Shown here: in pieces, positions 15,670-23,164 of the stretch
Numbering within the stretch: the stretch's first letter is position 1
How the letters are laid out: every line of letters starts with the position of its first letter
Assembly (NCBI GenBank): GCA_041190985.1
Contig: JBEEPT010000110.1
Location: 6,944-70,943, forward strand
DNA length: 64,000 nucleotides
From: Malikia sp041190985
Lineage (GTDB): Bacteria; Pseudomonadota; Gammaproteobacteria; Burkholderiales; Burkholderiaceae_C
Direction of reading: 5' to 3'
Translations under genes and position numbers: made by a program
The notes under the pieces: model-generated
Databases searched by the model: none
What the model was told of the DNA's origin: nothing
What the model saw: only the letters and a program-made list of their open reading frames with translations

Positions 15670-16070
15670 CCATCCGCCACCCCGCACCTGCTGCTATGCA
15701 ATCACCGCTCCGGTGGGTTCCACCCTGTTCAACCCGACATGGGCGGACGCCGGCTCACCGGAGCATCCCGGTCAGGTAACGCACAGGTCCTGACCGGCGA
15801 GTTTCGCGGTTCCCTGCGCCGGGGGAGGGCGGGCCGGACATCCCTGGCGGAGGCCCGGCCCGGTCCCCGGGGCGGACCGCAGCGACCATACCCAAGCCGA
15901 GAGGGCGATCGGGTGTGAGGGGCGGTCGGCGGGTGCCTGAGGGGCTCGCCGGCCGCTGCCGCTTTCCAGCCGCGTCAATACCCCATCCGGCATCCCCGTC
16001 GAGACTTTCGGCAGACCCCGCGCGCAACCCTCCGTAAGGCTCGCCCCGGCCTATCAACCGGAGTGCGACC
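15670..16070 (+). promoter_or_regulatory. intergenic region expected to hold the capsid-gene promoter
   Basis: About 400 bases without a convincing gene, between two terminators and the prohead protease. It contains a GGTCAGG/CCTGACC inverted repeat near 15769-15793, GC-rich stretches, and the conserved 13-mer at 16005-16017. A new rightward transcript should start here, but no standard -35/-10 pair is evident. Confidence 0.45.
16005..16017 (+). promoter_or_regulatory. conserved 13-mer CTTTCGGCAGACC, copy 1
   Basis: Located 53 bases before the protease start. Near-identical copies occur upstream of other late genes at 18696, 21556 and 38010, with partial copies at 26448 and 36744. Confidence 0.5.
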
Positions 16071-16772
16071 TTGGCCCTCGAGACCAAGTTCATCGACGCC
16101 GAGAGCTGCGAGCTGAAGTTCCGCGAGGGCGACGACGAGCCCGTGCGCGTGAGCGGCTATGCGTCGGTCTTCGGTGGCGAGCCGGACAGCTACAAGGACG
16201 TGATCGCCCCCGGCGCCTACAAGGCGGCGCTGGATCGCTACGCCGGCGCCAAGCGCCACATCCCGATGCGGCTGCAGCACGACAGCATCGTCATCGGCAA
16301 GTGGACCACCTTCCGCGAGGACGGCCGCGGCCTCTACGTCGAGGGTGAGCTGACCCCGGGCCATAGCGTCGCCAACGACGTGGCCGCCCTGCTGCGCCAC
16401 GGCGCGATCGACGGGCTGAGCATTGGCTACAAGGCGCTGAAGGCCGATCGGGACGCCAAGGGCATCCGCACCCTGCGCGAGATCGACCTGCGCGAGGTCA
16501 GCATCGTCGACAACCCGGCCAATCCGGGCACGCGAGTTCTGTCGGTCAAGAAGGCCGACCAGATCGTCACTGCGCGCGACTTTGAAGCCTGGTTGCGCGA
16601 GGACGGGGGATTTTCCCGCCGGGAGGCGGAGACGATCTCGATCAAGGGTTTCAGCGCCCTGCTGCGGGCTCGGGATGAGCCGTCAGAGGGCAGCGGTACC
16701 GATGAACGTCGGGACGACGGGAAGGCGGTCGCGGGGTGGCTGGATCAGCTGAAGCGGATCCGGCCGGCGTGA
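16071..16772 (+). CDS. HK97-family prohead protease
   Basis: A 233-residue maturation protease that cleaves the capsid delta domain in the prohead. The family pattern is clear: VRVSGYASVFG near 25-35, a catalytic His in RLQHD (His70), a catalytic Ser in DGLSIGY (Ser117), then LREVSIVDNPANPGT. The start is TTG 16071, chosen because CGGAG lies 8 bases before it and no better ATG is present. A basic, disordered tail of about 60 residues follows. It is directly followed by the capsid gene, as in HK97. Confidence 0.93.
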   Translation: MALETKFIDAESCELKFREGDDEPVRVSGYASVFGGEPDSYKDVIAPGAYKAALDRYAGAKRHIPMRLQHDSIVIGKWTTFREDGRGLYVEGELTPGHSVANDVAALLRHGAIDGLSIGYKALKADRDAKGIRTLREIDLREVSIVDNPANPGTRVLSVKKADQIVTARDFEAWLREDGGFSRREAETISIKGFSALLRARDEPSEGSGTDERRDDGKAVAGWLDQLKRIRPA

Positions 16773-16797
16773 CCACCAATCCCGAAAGGACCGGCAA

Positions 16798-18171
16798 ATG
16801 GCCGAGCTGGAGCAGGTCGCCGAAGAGGTGAAGCGCGAGATCGCGCGCATCGGCGACGACAACAAGAAGCTCTTCGATCAGGTCCAGAAGGACCTCCACG
16901 ACGCCCGCCAGCTCGCCGAGGGCAAGGCCGGCGCCGACGAGGTCAAGGCCTACGCGACCTCCATGGCGGAGAAGTTCGCGGCCCTGGAGCAGAAGGTCCA
17001 GCAGAAGATGGACCTGATGGGGACTGCCCTCAACCGGATGGGGCGCAGCGCCGGCGTCGCCAACTTCGACATCCCGCGGCCCGAGAACGTCGAGGCGCTC
17101 GAGTTCAAGCGCGCCCGCATGTCCTTCGCCGGGACGCCCAACGACCAGCTGGAAGACATCACGGTCAGCGACGCGGAGATCGCGGAATACAAGGGCTATC
17201 GCCCGGCGTTCCGGCGCTACCTGCGCGCCAAGAACGAGAAGCTGCTCTCGGTCGAGGAAAGCAAGGCCCTGACCACGGGCTCGGACCCCGATGGCGGCTT
17301 CTTCGTCACCCCGGCGATGTCCTCGCGGATCATGGAGATCGTCCGCGAGAGCTCGCCCATGGCGCAGCTGGCCTACGTCGAGACCATCGGCACCGACCGG
17401 ATCGAGATCCCCTACGACGAGGGCGAGGGCTCGGGCGGCTGGGTCGGCGAGGAGGAGGCCCGGACCGAGACCGGCACGCCGCAGGTCGGCTCGTTCATGA
17501 TCCCGGCCGACGAGATCTACACTCACGTCAAGGCGACCCAGCGCGTGCTGGAGGACGCCAACGTGAACGTCGAAGAGTGGCTGGCGAAGAAGAACGCGGA
17601 GAAGTTCGCCCGCATCGAGGCCACCGCCTTCATCAGCGGCAACGGCGTCAAGAAGCCCCGGGGCATCCTGGGCTACACGATGACTGCGAGCCAGGGCTCG
17701 CGCACCAGCGGCGTGCAGTTCTACACGACCGGAGACGCCAATCTCCTGAAGCCGGACGCGATCAAGAAGCTGCCGCTGCTGGCGCTGAAGGAGCCCTACC
17801 ACCCCAACGCCCGCTGGCTGATGAAGCGCGCCACCCTGGCCGCGATCTCGATCTTCCGCGACGACAGCGGCGCTTCGGCAGGAACCGGCCAGTATCTCTG
17901 GGTGCCCGGCTTCCGCGACAACTCGGTGCAGTCGCAGCTCTGCGGCTACCCGGTGTCCCTGGCCGACGACATGCCGGCGGTGGCGGCCGGCACCTACCCG
18001 ATCGGGTTCGGCGACTGGCGCCAGTTCTACACCATCGTCCGGCGCCTCGGGATCACCACCCTGCGGGACCCGTACACCTCCAAGCCGTTCGTCACCTTCT
18101 ACTCGCGGATGCGGGTGGGCGGCGGCGTCACGAACTTCGAGGCCGCGGTCTTCCTCAAGGTCAGCACCTGA
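16798..18171 (+). CDS. HK97-family major capsid protein
   Basis: A 457-residue protein. Residues 1 to about 105 are a charged coiled-coil delta (scaffolding) domain (EVKREIARIGDDNKKLFDQV), expected to be removed by the protease. The mature part shows typical HK97 features: TTGSDPDGGFFVTPAMSSRI near 160-180, IPADEIYTHVKATQRVLEDA (E-loop/spine region), FISGNGVKKPRGIL, and the C-terminal FGDWRQFYTIVRRLGITTLRDPYT. AAGGA lies 10 bases before ATG 16798. It self-assembles into the icosahedral shell. Confidence 0.95.
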   Translation: MAELEQVAEEVKREIARIGDDNKKLFDQVQKDLHDARQLAEGKAGADEVKAYATSMAEKFAALEQKVQQKMDLMGTALNRMGRSAGVANFDIPRPENVEALEFKRARMSFAGTPNDQLEDITVSDAEIAEYKGYRPAFRRYLRAKNEKLLSVEESKALTTGSDPDGGFFVTPAMSSRIMEIVRESSPMAQLAYVETIGTDRIEIPYDEGEGSGGWVGEEEARTETGTPQVGSFMIPADEIYTHVKATQRVLEDANVNVEEWLAKKNAEKFARIEATAFISGNGVKKPRGILGYTMTASQGSRTSGVQFYTTGDANLLKPDAIKKLPLLALKEPYHPNARWLMKRATLAAISIFRDDSGASAGTGQYLWVPGFRDNSVQSQLCGYPVSLADDMPAVAAGTYPIGFGDWRQFYTIVRRLGITTLRDPYTSKPFVTFYSRMRVGGGVTNFEAAVFLKVST

Positions 18172-18184
18172 TCTGAGCCGAGCA

Positions 18185-18212
18185 GATAACCGGGCCCACA
18201 GGCCCGGTTATC
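18185..18212 (+). terminator. perfect hairpin after the capsid gene (no T-run)
   Basis: 12-bp perfect stem (18185-18196 with 18201-18212) and a CACA loop, 14 bases after the capsid stop. No U-tract follows, so it more likely protects or processes the capsid mRNA end, or attenuates, than terminates fully. Confidence 0.65.
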
Positions 18213-18245
18213 GCCCGCCTCCCACACCAGCTTCGGAGTGCCCCG

Positions 18246-18695
18246 ATGGCACAGATCAACGTTCACGAGCTCCACAACAGCCTGGACTATGCGGTCGGCC
18301 TGGCGCCCGTGGCCGCGGCCCAGACCGACAACACCGCGCTGGTCTCGGCGATCATCGATTCGCAGGACCTCGAGACCTTCGAGTTCGTCATCATGACGGG
18401 CACGCTGGCCGACGCGGATGCGACCTTCGCGGTGACCATGGATCACGGCGATGCGGCGAACCTCTCGGATGCGGCCGCGGCCCCGACCGAGTGCCTGATC
18501 GGCACCCTGGCCGCGGCCGGCTTCACCTTCGCGGCGGACAGCGCCATCCGGAAGATCGGCGTCGTGCCGCGCAAGGGGGCGGGCAAGCGCTACTGGCGCC
18601 TGACCGTCACGCCCTCGAACAACACCGGCGCGGCGCCGATCGTCATCCTGGTGGTGAAGAAGGGCTGGAACGTGCCGTTCACGCCGGTCGGCTGA
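18246..18695 (+). CDS. hypothetical virion-associated protein after capsid
   Basis: A 149-residue, beta-rich, Ala/Thr-rich protein (ETFEFVIMTGTLADADATFAVTMDHG, then KRYWRLTVTPSNNTG and PIVILVVKKGWNVPF). Proteins of this size and composition directly after an HK97-type capsid gene are often capsid decoration or head-associated proteins, but no specific family is recognised. Confidence 0.65.
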   Translation: MAQINVHELHNSLDYAVGLAPVAAAQTDNTALVSAIIDSQDLETFEFVIMTGTLADADATFAVTMDHGDAANLSDAAAAPTECLIGTLAAAGFTFAADSAIRKIGVVPRKGAGKRYWRLTVTPSNNTGAAPIVILVVKKGWNVPFTPVG

Positions 18696-18708
18696 TCTTC
18701 GGCAGACC
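18696..18708 (+). promoter_or_regulatory. conserved 13-mer, copy 2 (TCTTCGGCAGACC)
   Basis: Overlaps the end of the 18246-18695 gene and lies 65 bases before the next start at 18774. It differs from copy 1 at one base. Confidence 0.5.
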
Positions 18709-18731
18709 GTCAACAGGCGGCGTGGTGACAG

Positions 18732-18753
18732 GGGGCGGGCTTCGGTCCGCCCC
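18732..18753 (+). terminator. GC hairpin between head genes
   Basis: GGGGCGG/CCGCCCC stem (18732-18738 with 18747-18753) with an 8-base loop, followed by only TT. Probable attenuator or RNA-stability element. Confidence 0.45.
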
Positions 18754-18773
18754 TTCACATTGGAGACCACGAC

Positions 18774-19022
18774 ATGCGTGCCACCGCCTTGAAGGACTTC
18801 CCCTACAGCCGGGACGGCCTGACGATCCTGCACGCCCGTGAGGGCCAGGACTTCGACTGCCCGGATGCTCTGGTGCCCGGCCTGCTCGGCGCAGGCTACA
18901 TCGCCGAGCCCGACGCGGCGGCGCCCAAGCCCCAGGACCCACCGAAGACCGACGAGGCGCCGAAGACCGACGAGGCGGCGGCGCCGACCGGCAGGCGCGG
19001 CCGCAAGCCGGCCGAGGACTGA
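18774..19022 (+). CDS. small head-tail region protein
   Basis: An 82-residue product. The N-terminal half (DFPYSRDGLTILHAREGQDFDCPDALVPGLLGAGYI) resembles a small protein often found next to connector genes in Gram-negative siphophages. The second half is a disordered Pro/Lys/Asp/Ala tail with a repeated APKTDEA unit. The stop forms TGATG with the next ATG. GGAG lies before the ATG. Confidence 0.65.
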   Translation: MRATALKDFPYSRDGLTILHAREGQDFDCPDALVPGLLGAGYIAEPDAAAPKPQDPPKTDEAPKTDEAAAPTGRRGRKPAED

Positions 19023-19372
19023 TGCGCACGCTCCTGGTGGCGGCGCTGCTGCTGGCAGCGCCTGCCGCCGCGGCGCCGCGCGAGGGCGGGCGCACCGGCG
19101 ACTGCTGCAATCCCTCGGGGACGGTGAACCTCCTGCAGGGCGGCCTGACCCTGCAGGACCTGTTCATCCTGGCCGCGATCGACCGGAGCCTGCACGGCCG
19201 CAACAGCGACGAGGACCCGCCCAGCCCGCCCGCTGGCAGCGCGGACCGAGACGCTCGCGGCCGCATGAGCCCGACGGCCCAGGCCTCCCGAGATCAGGCG
19301 CAGCGACAGCGGGATGCACGGTGCGGCTGCAACAGCCTGGATGCCGGGCAGGCGGGCAAGGCGGGGTTCTGA
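19022..19372 (+). CDS. small exported Cys-containing protein
   Basis: A 116-residue product with a clear signal peptide: MRTLLVAALLLAAPAAAA, then a cleavable AAA-P region near residue 18. The mature part has Cys pairs (DCCN near 27-29, CGC near 100-102) that could form disulfides in the periplasm, a short hydrophobic patch (LQDLFILAAIDRSL) and disordered segments. An exported protein in the middle of head-tail connector genes is unusual. Coupled to the previous gene by TGATG. Confidence 0.65.
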   Translation: MRTLLVAALLLAAPAAAAPREGGRTGDCCNPSGTVNLLQGGLTLQDLFILAAIDRSLHGRNSDEDPPSPPAGSADRDARGRMSPTAQASRDQAQRQRDARCGCNSLDAGQAGKAGF

Positions 19373-19375
19373 CCC

Positions 19376-20050
19376 ATGGCGATCGTCTCCACCACCACCA
19401 TGGCGAACCGGCGCAGCCTCACGACGGCGAAGCGCTACCGGGAAGTCATGCCGGCGACCAAGGCGCTGGACGTCAAGATCGAGACCATCATCGGTCAGTG
19501 CTCGGCGGCGATCGAACGCTATGTCGGGAGGATACTGGCGCGCGAGCGCGTCACCGAGAAGCTGCGCGAGGCCGCCGGCACCGTGCTGCTGGTGATGAGC
19601 CGCAGGCCGATCCAGACCGTGCACAGCCTGAAGATCGACGGGGTGACGCTCGAGGCCTCGAAGTGGTCCGTGGAGCATCCCGAGGCCGGCGTGATCCGGC
19701 TCCTGGCGGAGAGCAACTTCATCTGGGACGAATTGGCCGAGGTGGGCGCCGGCGGCGACTACGGCTACCGCAGCGGTCCGCAGCGCCTGTTCCAGGTCGA
19801 GATCGACTACACCGCCGGTTGGATCCCGCCTGGGAGCACCGACGGCGAGGCCAACCTGCCGGAAGAGATCGAGGCCGCCTGCCAGATGGCGGTCCGGGCG
19901 CAGCTGGAGCGACAGGAGCGACCGATCGGCGTCACCTCGGAACGGTTGGGCGATGCGTCCTGGAGCTACACGCCCGGCACCATGGGGCAGGGGCTGCTGC
20001 CCGACGAGCTCAAGCTGCTGCTCGATCCGTTCCGGACCGTGAGCTTCTGA
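19376..20050 (+). CDS. head-tail connector (adaptor, gp6-like)
   Basis: A 224-residue protein. The helical N-terminal half (KALDVKIETIIGQCSAAIERYVGRIL) and beta middle (RPIQTVHSLKIDGVTLEASKWSV, then FQVEIDYTAGWIPP) followed by LPEEIEAACQMAVRAQLERQ match head-tail adaptors that bind under the portal. It stands first in the standard order of connector genes. The stop overlaps the next start (TGATG at 20048-20052). Confidence 0.8.
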   Translation: MAIVSTTTMANRRSLTTAKRYREVMPATKALDVKIETIIGQCSAAIERYVGRILARERVTEKLREAAGTVLLVMSRRPIQTVHSLKIDGVTLEASKWSVEHPEAGVIRLLAESNFIWDELAEVGAGGDYGYRSGPQRLFQVEIDYTAGWIPPGSTDGEANLPEEIEAACQMAVRAQLERQERPIGVTSERLGDASWSYTPGTMGQGLLPDELKLLLDPFRTVSF

Positions 20051-20388
20051 TGCCCATCATTTCCGATCGGATGCTGCCGCAGAGCGTCCGCGTCGAGCGG
20101 ATCGTGCGGACCCCGAACGGACGCGGCGGTCACACCGAGACCAAGACGACCGTGGCGACGGCTTTGCGCTGCCGGATGACGGCGGCCTTCCTCACCCAGC
20201 TCGCCGACGTCGACGGCCAGCTGGTCAGCCAGCCGACCCGCTACGCCTACTTCGACCCCGACGCCGACCTGCGCCCCCAGGACATCCTGACCACGCCCGA
20301 CGGCCGCGTGCTGATCGTGCAGGCCGGCGAGGTCCAGGCCGACGGGATCTACTTCAAGGCGAACCTGAACGAGGAGCAGCCGGCATGA
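20050..20388 (+). CDS. head closure / head-tail joining protein
   Basis: A 112-residue beta-rich protein. The start at ATG 20050 is set by TGATG coupling. The pattern VRVERIVRTPNGRGGHTETKTTVATALRCR, with YFDPDADLRPQDILTTPDGRVLIVQ at 65-90, is typical of phage head-closure (stopper) proteins that close the connector and receive the tail. It overlaps the next gene by 4 bases. Confidence 0.75.
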   Translation: MPIISDRMLPQSVRVERIVRTPNGRGGHTETKTTVATALRCRMTAAFLTQLADVDGQLVSQPTRYAYFDPDADLRPQDILTTPDGRVLIVQAGEVQADGIYFKANLNEEQPA

Positions 20389-20723
20389 GCGACGGGGAAC
20401 AGAACCTGGATCGCGTGCTGAGCCCGAAGCTGATCGTCCGGGACTACGGCACCATGAAGCTGCACTACCACTGGTGCCCGGGCTGCGAGGTCATGCACTC
20501 GATCGCCGTGGAGCAGCCGTTCCGCAACGGCGCGCGCTGGACCTTCGACCGGAACGCCGAGAAGCCGACCTTCAGTCCGTCGATCAATGTCGGTCCCGGG
20601 ACCAAGCTGCAGTGCCACTACTTCATCCGCGCCGGCCGGATCGAGTTCTGTGGTGACAGCCACCATGCCCTGGCCGGGCAGACGGTGGACCTACCAGACA
20701 TTCCCGAGGAGGAGCTGCGTTGA
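20385..20723 (+). CDS. DUF6527-family protein
   Basis: A 112-residue protein with the family pattern HYHWCPGCEVMHSI (about 27-40), WTFDRNAEKPTFSPSI (52-67), LQCHYFIRAGRIEFCGDSHHALAGQTVDLP (74-103). The two CxxC/CH sets suggest a zinc site. Function is unknown; the family is widespread in phages. It sits among connector genes, with ATGA and TTGA overlaps on its two sides, so it is made together with them. Confidence 0.8.
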   Translation: MSDGEQNLDRVLSPKLIVRDYGTMKLHYHWCPGCEVMHSIAVEQPFRNGARWTFDRNAEKPTFSPSINVGPGTKLQCHYFIRAGRIEFCGDSHHALAGQTVDLPDIPEEELR

Positions 20724-21193
20724 GCCAGAACGTCCTCCTCGACGACCTGAACCTGAAGATCAAGCTGCGGCGGATCCTGATCGACGCTGCCCACAAGGGC
20801 GGAGCCGGGCTCGCCGGCCACCTGCAGATCAAGCTCAACGTCTCGGCCCGCGTCGGCACGCCGGCCTCCGAGCGCGCGCGCAAGGCCCAGGCGAAGAAGC
20901 GCCGGCGACGCGCGGCGCGCTTCCTCTACCAAGCGTCCAAGCCGGGCGAGCCGCCCAGGAAGCGCACCGGCACGCTGCAGAAGTCGGTAGGTCACGAGGT
21001 CTTCTACGACCTGCGCTACGACCAGGTGACCGTGCGCGCCGGCACGAATGTCCCCTATGGCCGCTTCCTCGAGTACGGCACGCGCAAGATGGCGGCGCGG
21101 CCCTGGCTGCGGCCGGGGATGGTCGAGTACCTGCCGCGGTTCCGCGGCGTCGTCATGGGCGAGATCCGCCGGCAGCTGCGGGGAGGGATGTGA
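20720..21193 (+). CDS. HK97 gp10-like head-tail/tail component
   Basis: A 157-residue protein starting at TTG 20720 (GAGGAGGAG just upstream, TTGA overlap). The C-terminal block YGRFLEYGTRKMAARPWLRPGM (about 113-134) is the hallmark of HK97 gp10-type proteins of the neck/tail-joining region. The N-terminal half is basic (ARKAQAKKRRRRAARF). It couples to the next gene by TGATG. Confidence 0.85.
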   Translation: MSQNVLLDDLNLKIKLRRILIDAAHKGGAGLAGHLQIKLNVSARVGTPASERARKAQAKKRRRRAARFLYQASKPGEPPRKRTGTLQKSVGHEVFYDLRYDQVTVRAGTNVPYGRFLEYGTRKMAARPWLRPGMVEYLPRFRGVVMGEIRRQLRGGM

Positions 21194-21618
21194 TGGCGGT
21201 CGGCCTGGGCAAGGCGATCCGCGACCTGCTCCTGCAGGACGAGCCGTTCTGCGCCTACCTCTCGACCTACATGGGCGAGAAGGCGATCTTCACCGCCGAC
21301 CGGGTGCCGCCCGACGCCAACATGCCGTTCCTGATGCTGGGCCCGCCGGTCACCGACGAGCCCGACCGGATCATGGATGGCGAGAGCGGCCGGCGCACCG
21401 TGACGAAGGACCTGAAGCTCTACTTCCCGGGGAACGCCGACGAAGGCCCGCTGGAGGAAGCGGCCGAGCGCCTGCGCAACATCCTGGCCGACCGCAGCCT
21501 GACCGTGCCGGGCTTCAGCCGCGCTCGGATCGCCATTGTCAACGGGCCGATCGGGCTTTCGGCAGACACCGACGCCGACGGCCGCCTAGTCAGCATCCGG
21601 GTTCACCTGACGCGCTGA
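21193..21618 (+). CDS. tail completion/terminator protein (DUF3168-like)
   Basis: A 141-residue protein. ATG 21193 overlaps the previous stop. The sequence (GKAIRDLLLQDEPFCAYLSTYMGEKAIFTADRVPPDANMPFLMLG) fits tail terminator proteins that cap the tail tube and dock it to the head. Its place between the gp10-like gene and the tube gene fits. A copy of the conserved 13-mer lies inside its 3' end (21556). Confidence 0.75.
   Translation: MAVGLGKAIRDLLLQDEPFCAYLSTYMGEKAIFTADRVPPDANMPFLMLGPPVTDEPDRIMDGESGRRTVTKDLKLYFPGNADEGPLEEAAERLRNILADRSLTVPGFSRARIAIVNGPIGLSADTDADGRLVSIRVHLTR
21556..21568 (+). promoter_or_regulatory. conserved 13-mer, copy 3 (CTTTCGGCAGACA)
   Basis: Lies within the tail terminator gene, 59 bases before the start at 21628. 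One base differs from copy 1, although the surrounding sequence is coding. Confidence 0.4.
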
Positions 21619-21627
21619 AGAGGCGAC

Positions 21628-21969
21628 ATGGCAACGCTTTCGGTCCAGACCCTCACGGGCAAGGGGAAGGTGATCCCTTCCTTCGCGAACGCTGCCGGCG
21701 GCGGCGACGTGGCTCCGAACGCCGGTGGCGGCATCACCATCGTCGTCCGTAACGGGGATGCTTCCGCCAAGACGGTCACCTTCAAGAGCTTCGCCGAGAC
21801 CGCGCTCGAGGGCACCGCCGTCGCGGACAAGGCGTTCTCGATCCCGGCCGGCGGCTTGCTGATCTTCGGCCCGCTCGACGTCAAGCCCTGGAACAACGGC
21901 TCCAACCAGGTCGAGATCACCTACTCGGCCGTGACCTCGGTCACCGTCGCCGTCATCAAGGGGGCCTGA
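21628..21969 (+). CDS. hypothetical structural protein
   Basis: A 113-residue beta-sandwich-like product: Gly/Ala/Val-rich with alternating strands (GGITIVVRNGDASAKTVTFKS, PWNNGSNQVEITYSAVTSVTVAVI). Such small Ig-like proteins beside the tube gene are often virion components, but no family is recognised. GAGGCG precedes the ATG. Confidence 0.6.
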   Translation: MATLSVQTLTGKGKVIPSFANAAGGGDVAPNAGGGITIVVRNGDASAKTVTFKSFAETALEGTAVADKAFSIPAGGLLIFGPLDVKPWNNGSNQVEITYSAVTSVTVAVIKGA

Positions 21970-21973
21970 TCCG

Positions 21974-22384
21974 ATGCCGGTCACTCCCATCGACAGCCAG
22001 GGAACGCAGCTGTTCTGCGACGGCCTCAAGGTGATCGGCGTCAAGGCGGTGACCGGCCTCGGGTCCGGATCCTCCACCGTGCGCGACCGATCCACGCTGG
22101 ACGACAGCAAGTTCAAGCGGATCGGCGTCGGCTTGCGTGATTCCGGCACGGCCTCGGTGCCGCTCCTGATCGACACGACCGATGCGGGGCAGCGCCGGCT
22201 CTACAAGTACTACAAGGACGGCACCCGCGGTTACTTCCAGGTGGTGCTGCCGAACGGCTCGCAGCGTGACTTCTACGCCTACGTCCAGACCTTCCCGGAG
22301 GACTTCGGCACGGATGCCGACGCCATGGCGACGGTGACCCTGCTGGTCGACGGCGAGATCGGCGGCTTCCCGGATCCGAGCTGA
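21974..22384 (+). CDS. major tail tube protein
   Basis: A 136-residue protein. Segments VTPIDSQGTQLFCDG, LDDSKFKRIGVGLRDSGTASVPL and QVVLPNGSQRDFYAYVQTFPEDFGTDADAMATVTL match short siphophage tube proteins that stack as hexameric rings. It is followed by the two chaperone frames and the tape measure, the standard order. The long tail implied by the tape measure would contain many copies. Confidence 0.85.
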   Translation: MPVTPIDSQGTQLFCDGLKVIGVKAVTGLGSGSSTVRDRSTLDDSKFKRIGVGLRDSGTASVPLLIDTTDAGQRRLYKYYKDGTRGYFQVVLPNGSQRDFYAYVQTFPEDFGTDADAMATVTLLVDGEIGGFPDPS

Positions 22385-22394
22385 GGACTGACCC

Positions 22395-22808
22395 TTGCTG
22401 AAATCGGAACCGGTACCGGTCTCGATCGGCGGCCACGACCTGCTGCTGCGCTATCCCGCCAAGGTGCTGGCGGACCTGCAGCGGCTGCTCGAGGTCCGGA
22501 CGCTGCTCGACGTTCTGGCGCGGATCGAGGCCCTGCAGCCCAACGTCGGCGAAGAGGGTGTGGACGCCCAGCTGCTGGCCTTCAGCATGGACGATCTGAT
22601 CCTGGTCCTGTGGGCCGGGATCGGCCCCGCGGGTGGGCATGAGGTCTATCGGTCGCCCAACGCCATGGGCCTCGAGATCGACGTCCACATGGTGCCCGAC
22701 CTCCTGATGCGCCTGCAGCTCGCGGTGGCCCGGCAGATGGTCCCGCCACAGGAGGCCGCGGACAACCCCGACCCCCCTCCGCAGGCGGTGGCGGCGCCCT
22801 CACCCTAG
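22395..22808 (+). CDS. tail assembly chaperone (gpG-like)
   Basis: A 137-residue protein starting at TTG 22395 (GAGGA about 8 bases upstream). N-terminal beta strands (VPVSIGGHDLLLRYPAK) then helices (VLADLQRLLEVRTLLDVLARIEAL) fit the G-type chaperone that coats the tape measure before tube assembly. A slippery CCCCCCT (22772-22778) near its end allows a -1 shift into the T-type frame. Confidence 0.8.
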   Translation: MLKSEPVPVSIGGHDLLLRYPAKVLADLQRLLEVRTLLDVLARIEALQPNVGEEGVDAQLLAFSMDDLILVLWAGIGPAGGHEVYRSPNAMGLEIDVHMVPDLLMRLQLAVARQMVPPQEAADNPDPPPQAVAAPSP

Positions 22809-23164
22809 AGGGCTGGATCGAGACCGCCGTCGGCGTCCTCGGCCTCGACCTCGCCGCCGCCTGGGACCTGACCCTCTCCGACTATCGGCTGCTTTGCCGG
22901 GCTCATCGCCGCAGGGTCCGCGACGACCATGCGCGCGACCTCCGGATGGCCTGGATGACGGCGAACCTGACCCGCAACCCGATCAGCCACGACGAGGTCG
23001 AGCGCCTGATCGCCGGCATGGGCGGGACGGCGGCCATGGAGGAACAGAACCGCCTCAACCGGAACGGCTTCATCCTGGCCGAGTTCGACGACGCCTACCG
23101 GGCGGACAAGGCCGCCGAGCTGGCGGCCGCGGCGACAGCCAAGGAGCCGGCCGATGGCGGGTGA
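22395..23164 (+). CDS. tail assembly chaperone frameshift product (gpG-T-like)
   Basis: Ribosomes slipping -1 at CCCCCCT (22772-22778) would continue from 22778 in the frame that is open to 23164, adding 128 residues to the 128 already made. The added part (TLEGWIETAVGVLGLDLAAAWDL, then helices with MAWMTANLTRNPISHDEVERLI) is continuous and protein-like, has no good start of its own until 22946, and occupies the place of lambda gpT. The tape measure start overlaps its end by 11 bases. Confidence 0.8.
22772..22778 (+). other. -1 programmed frameshift site C CCC CCT
   Basis: Fits the X XXY YYZ rule in the gpG frame (codons GAC CCC CCT at 22770-22778) and lies 30 bases before the G-frame stop, in the place where lambda-like phages shift to make gpG-T. 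Confidence 0.75.
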
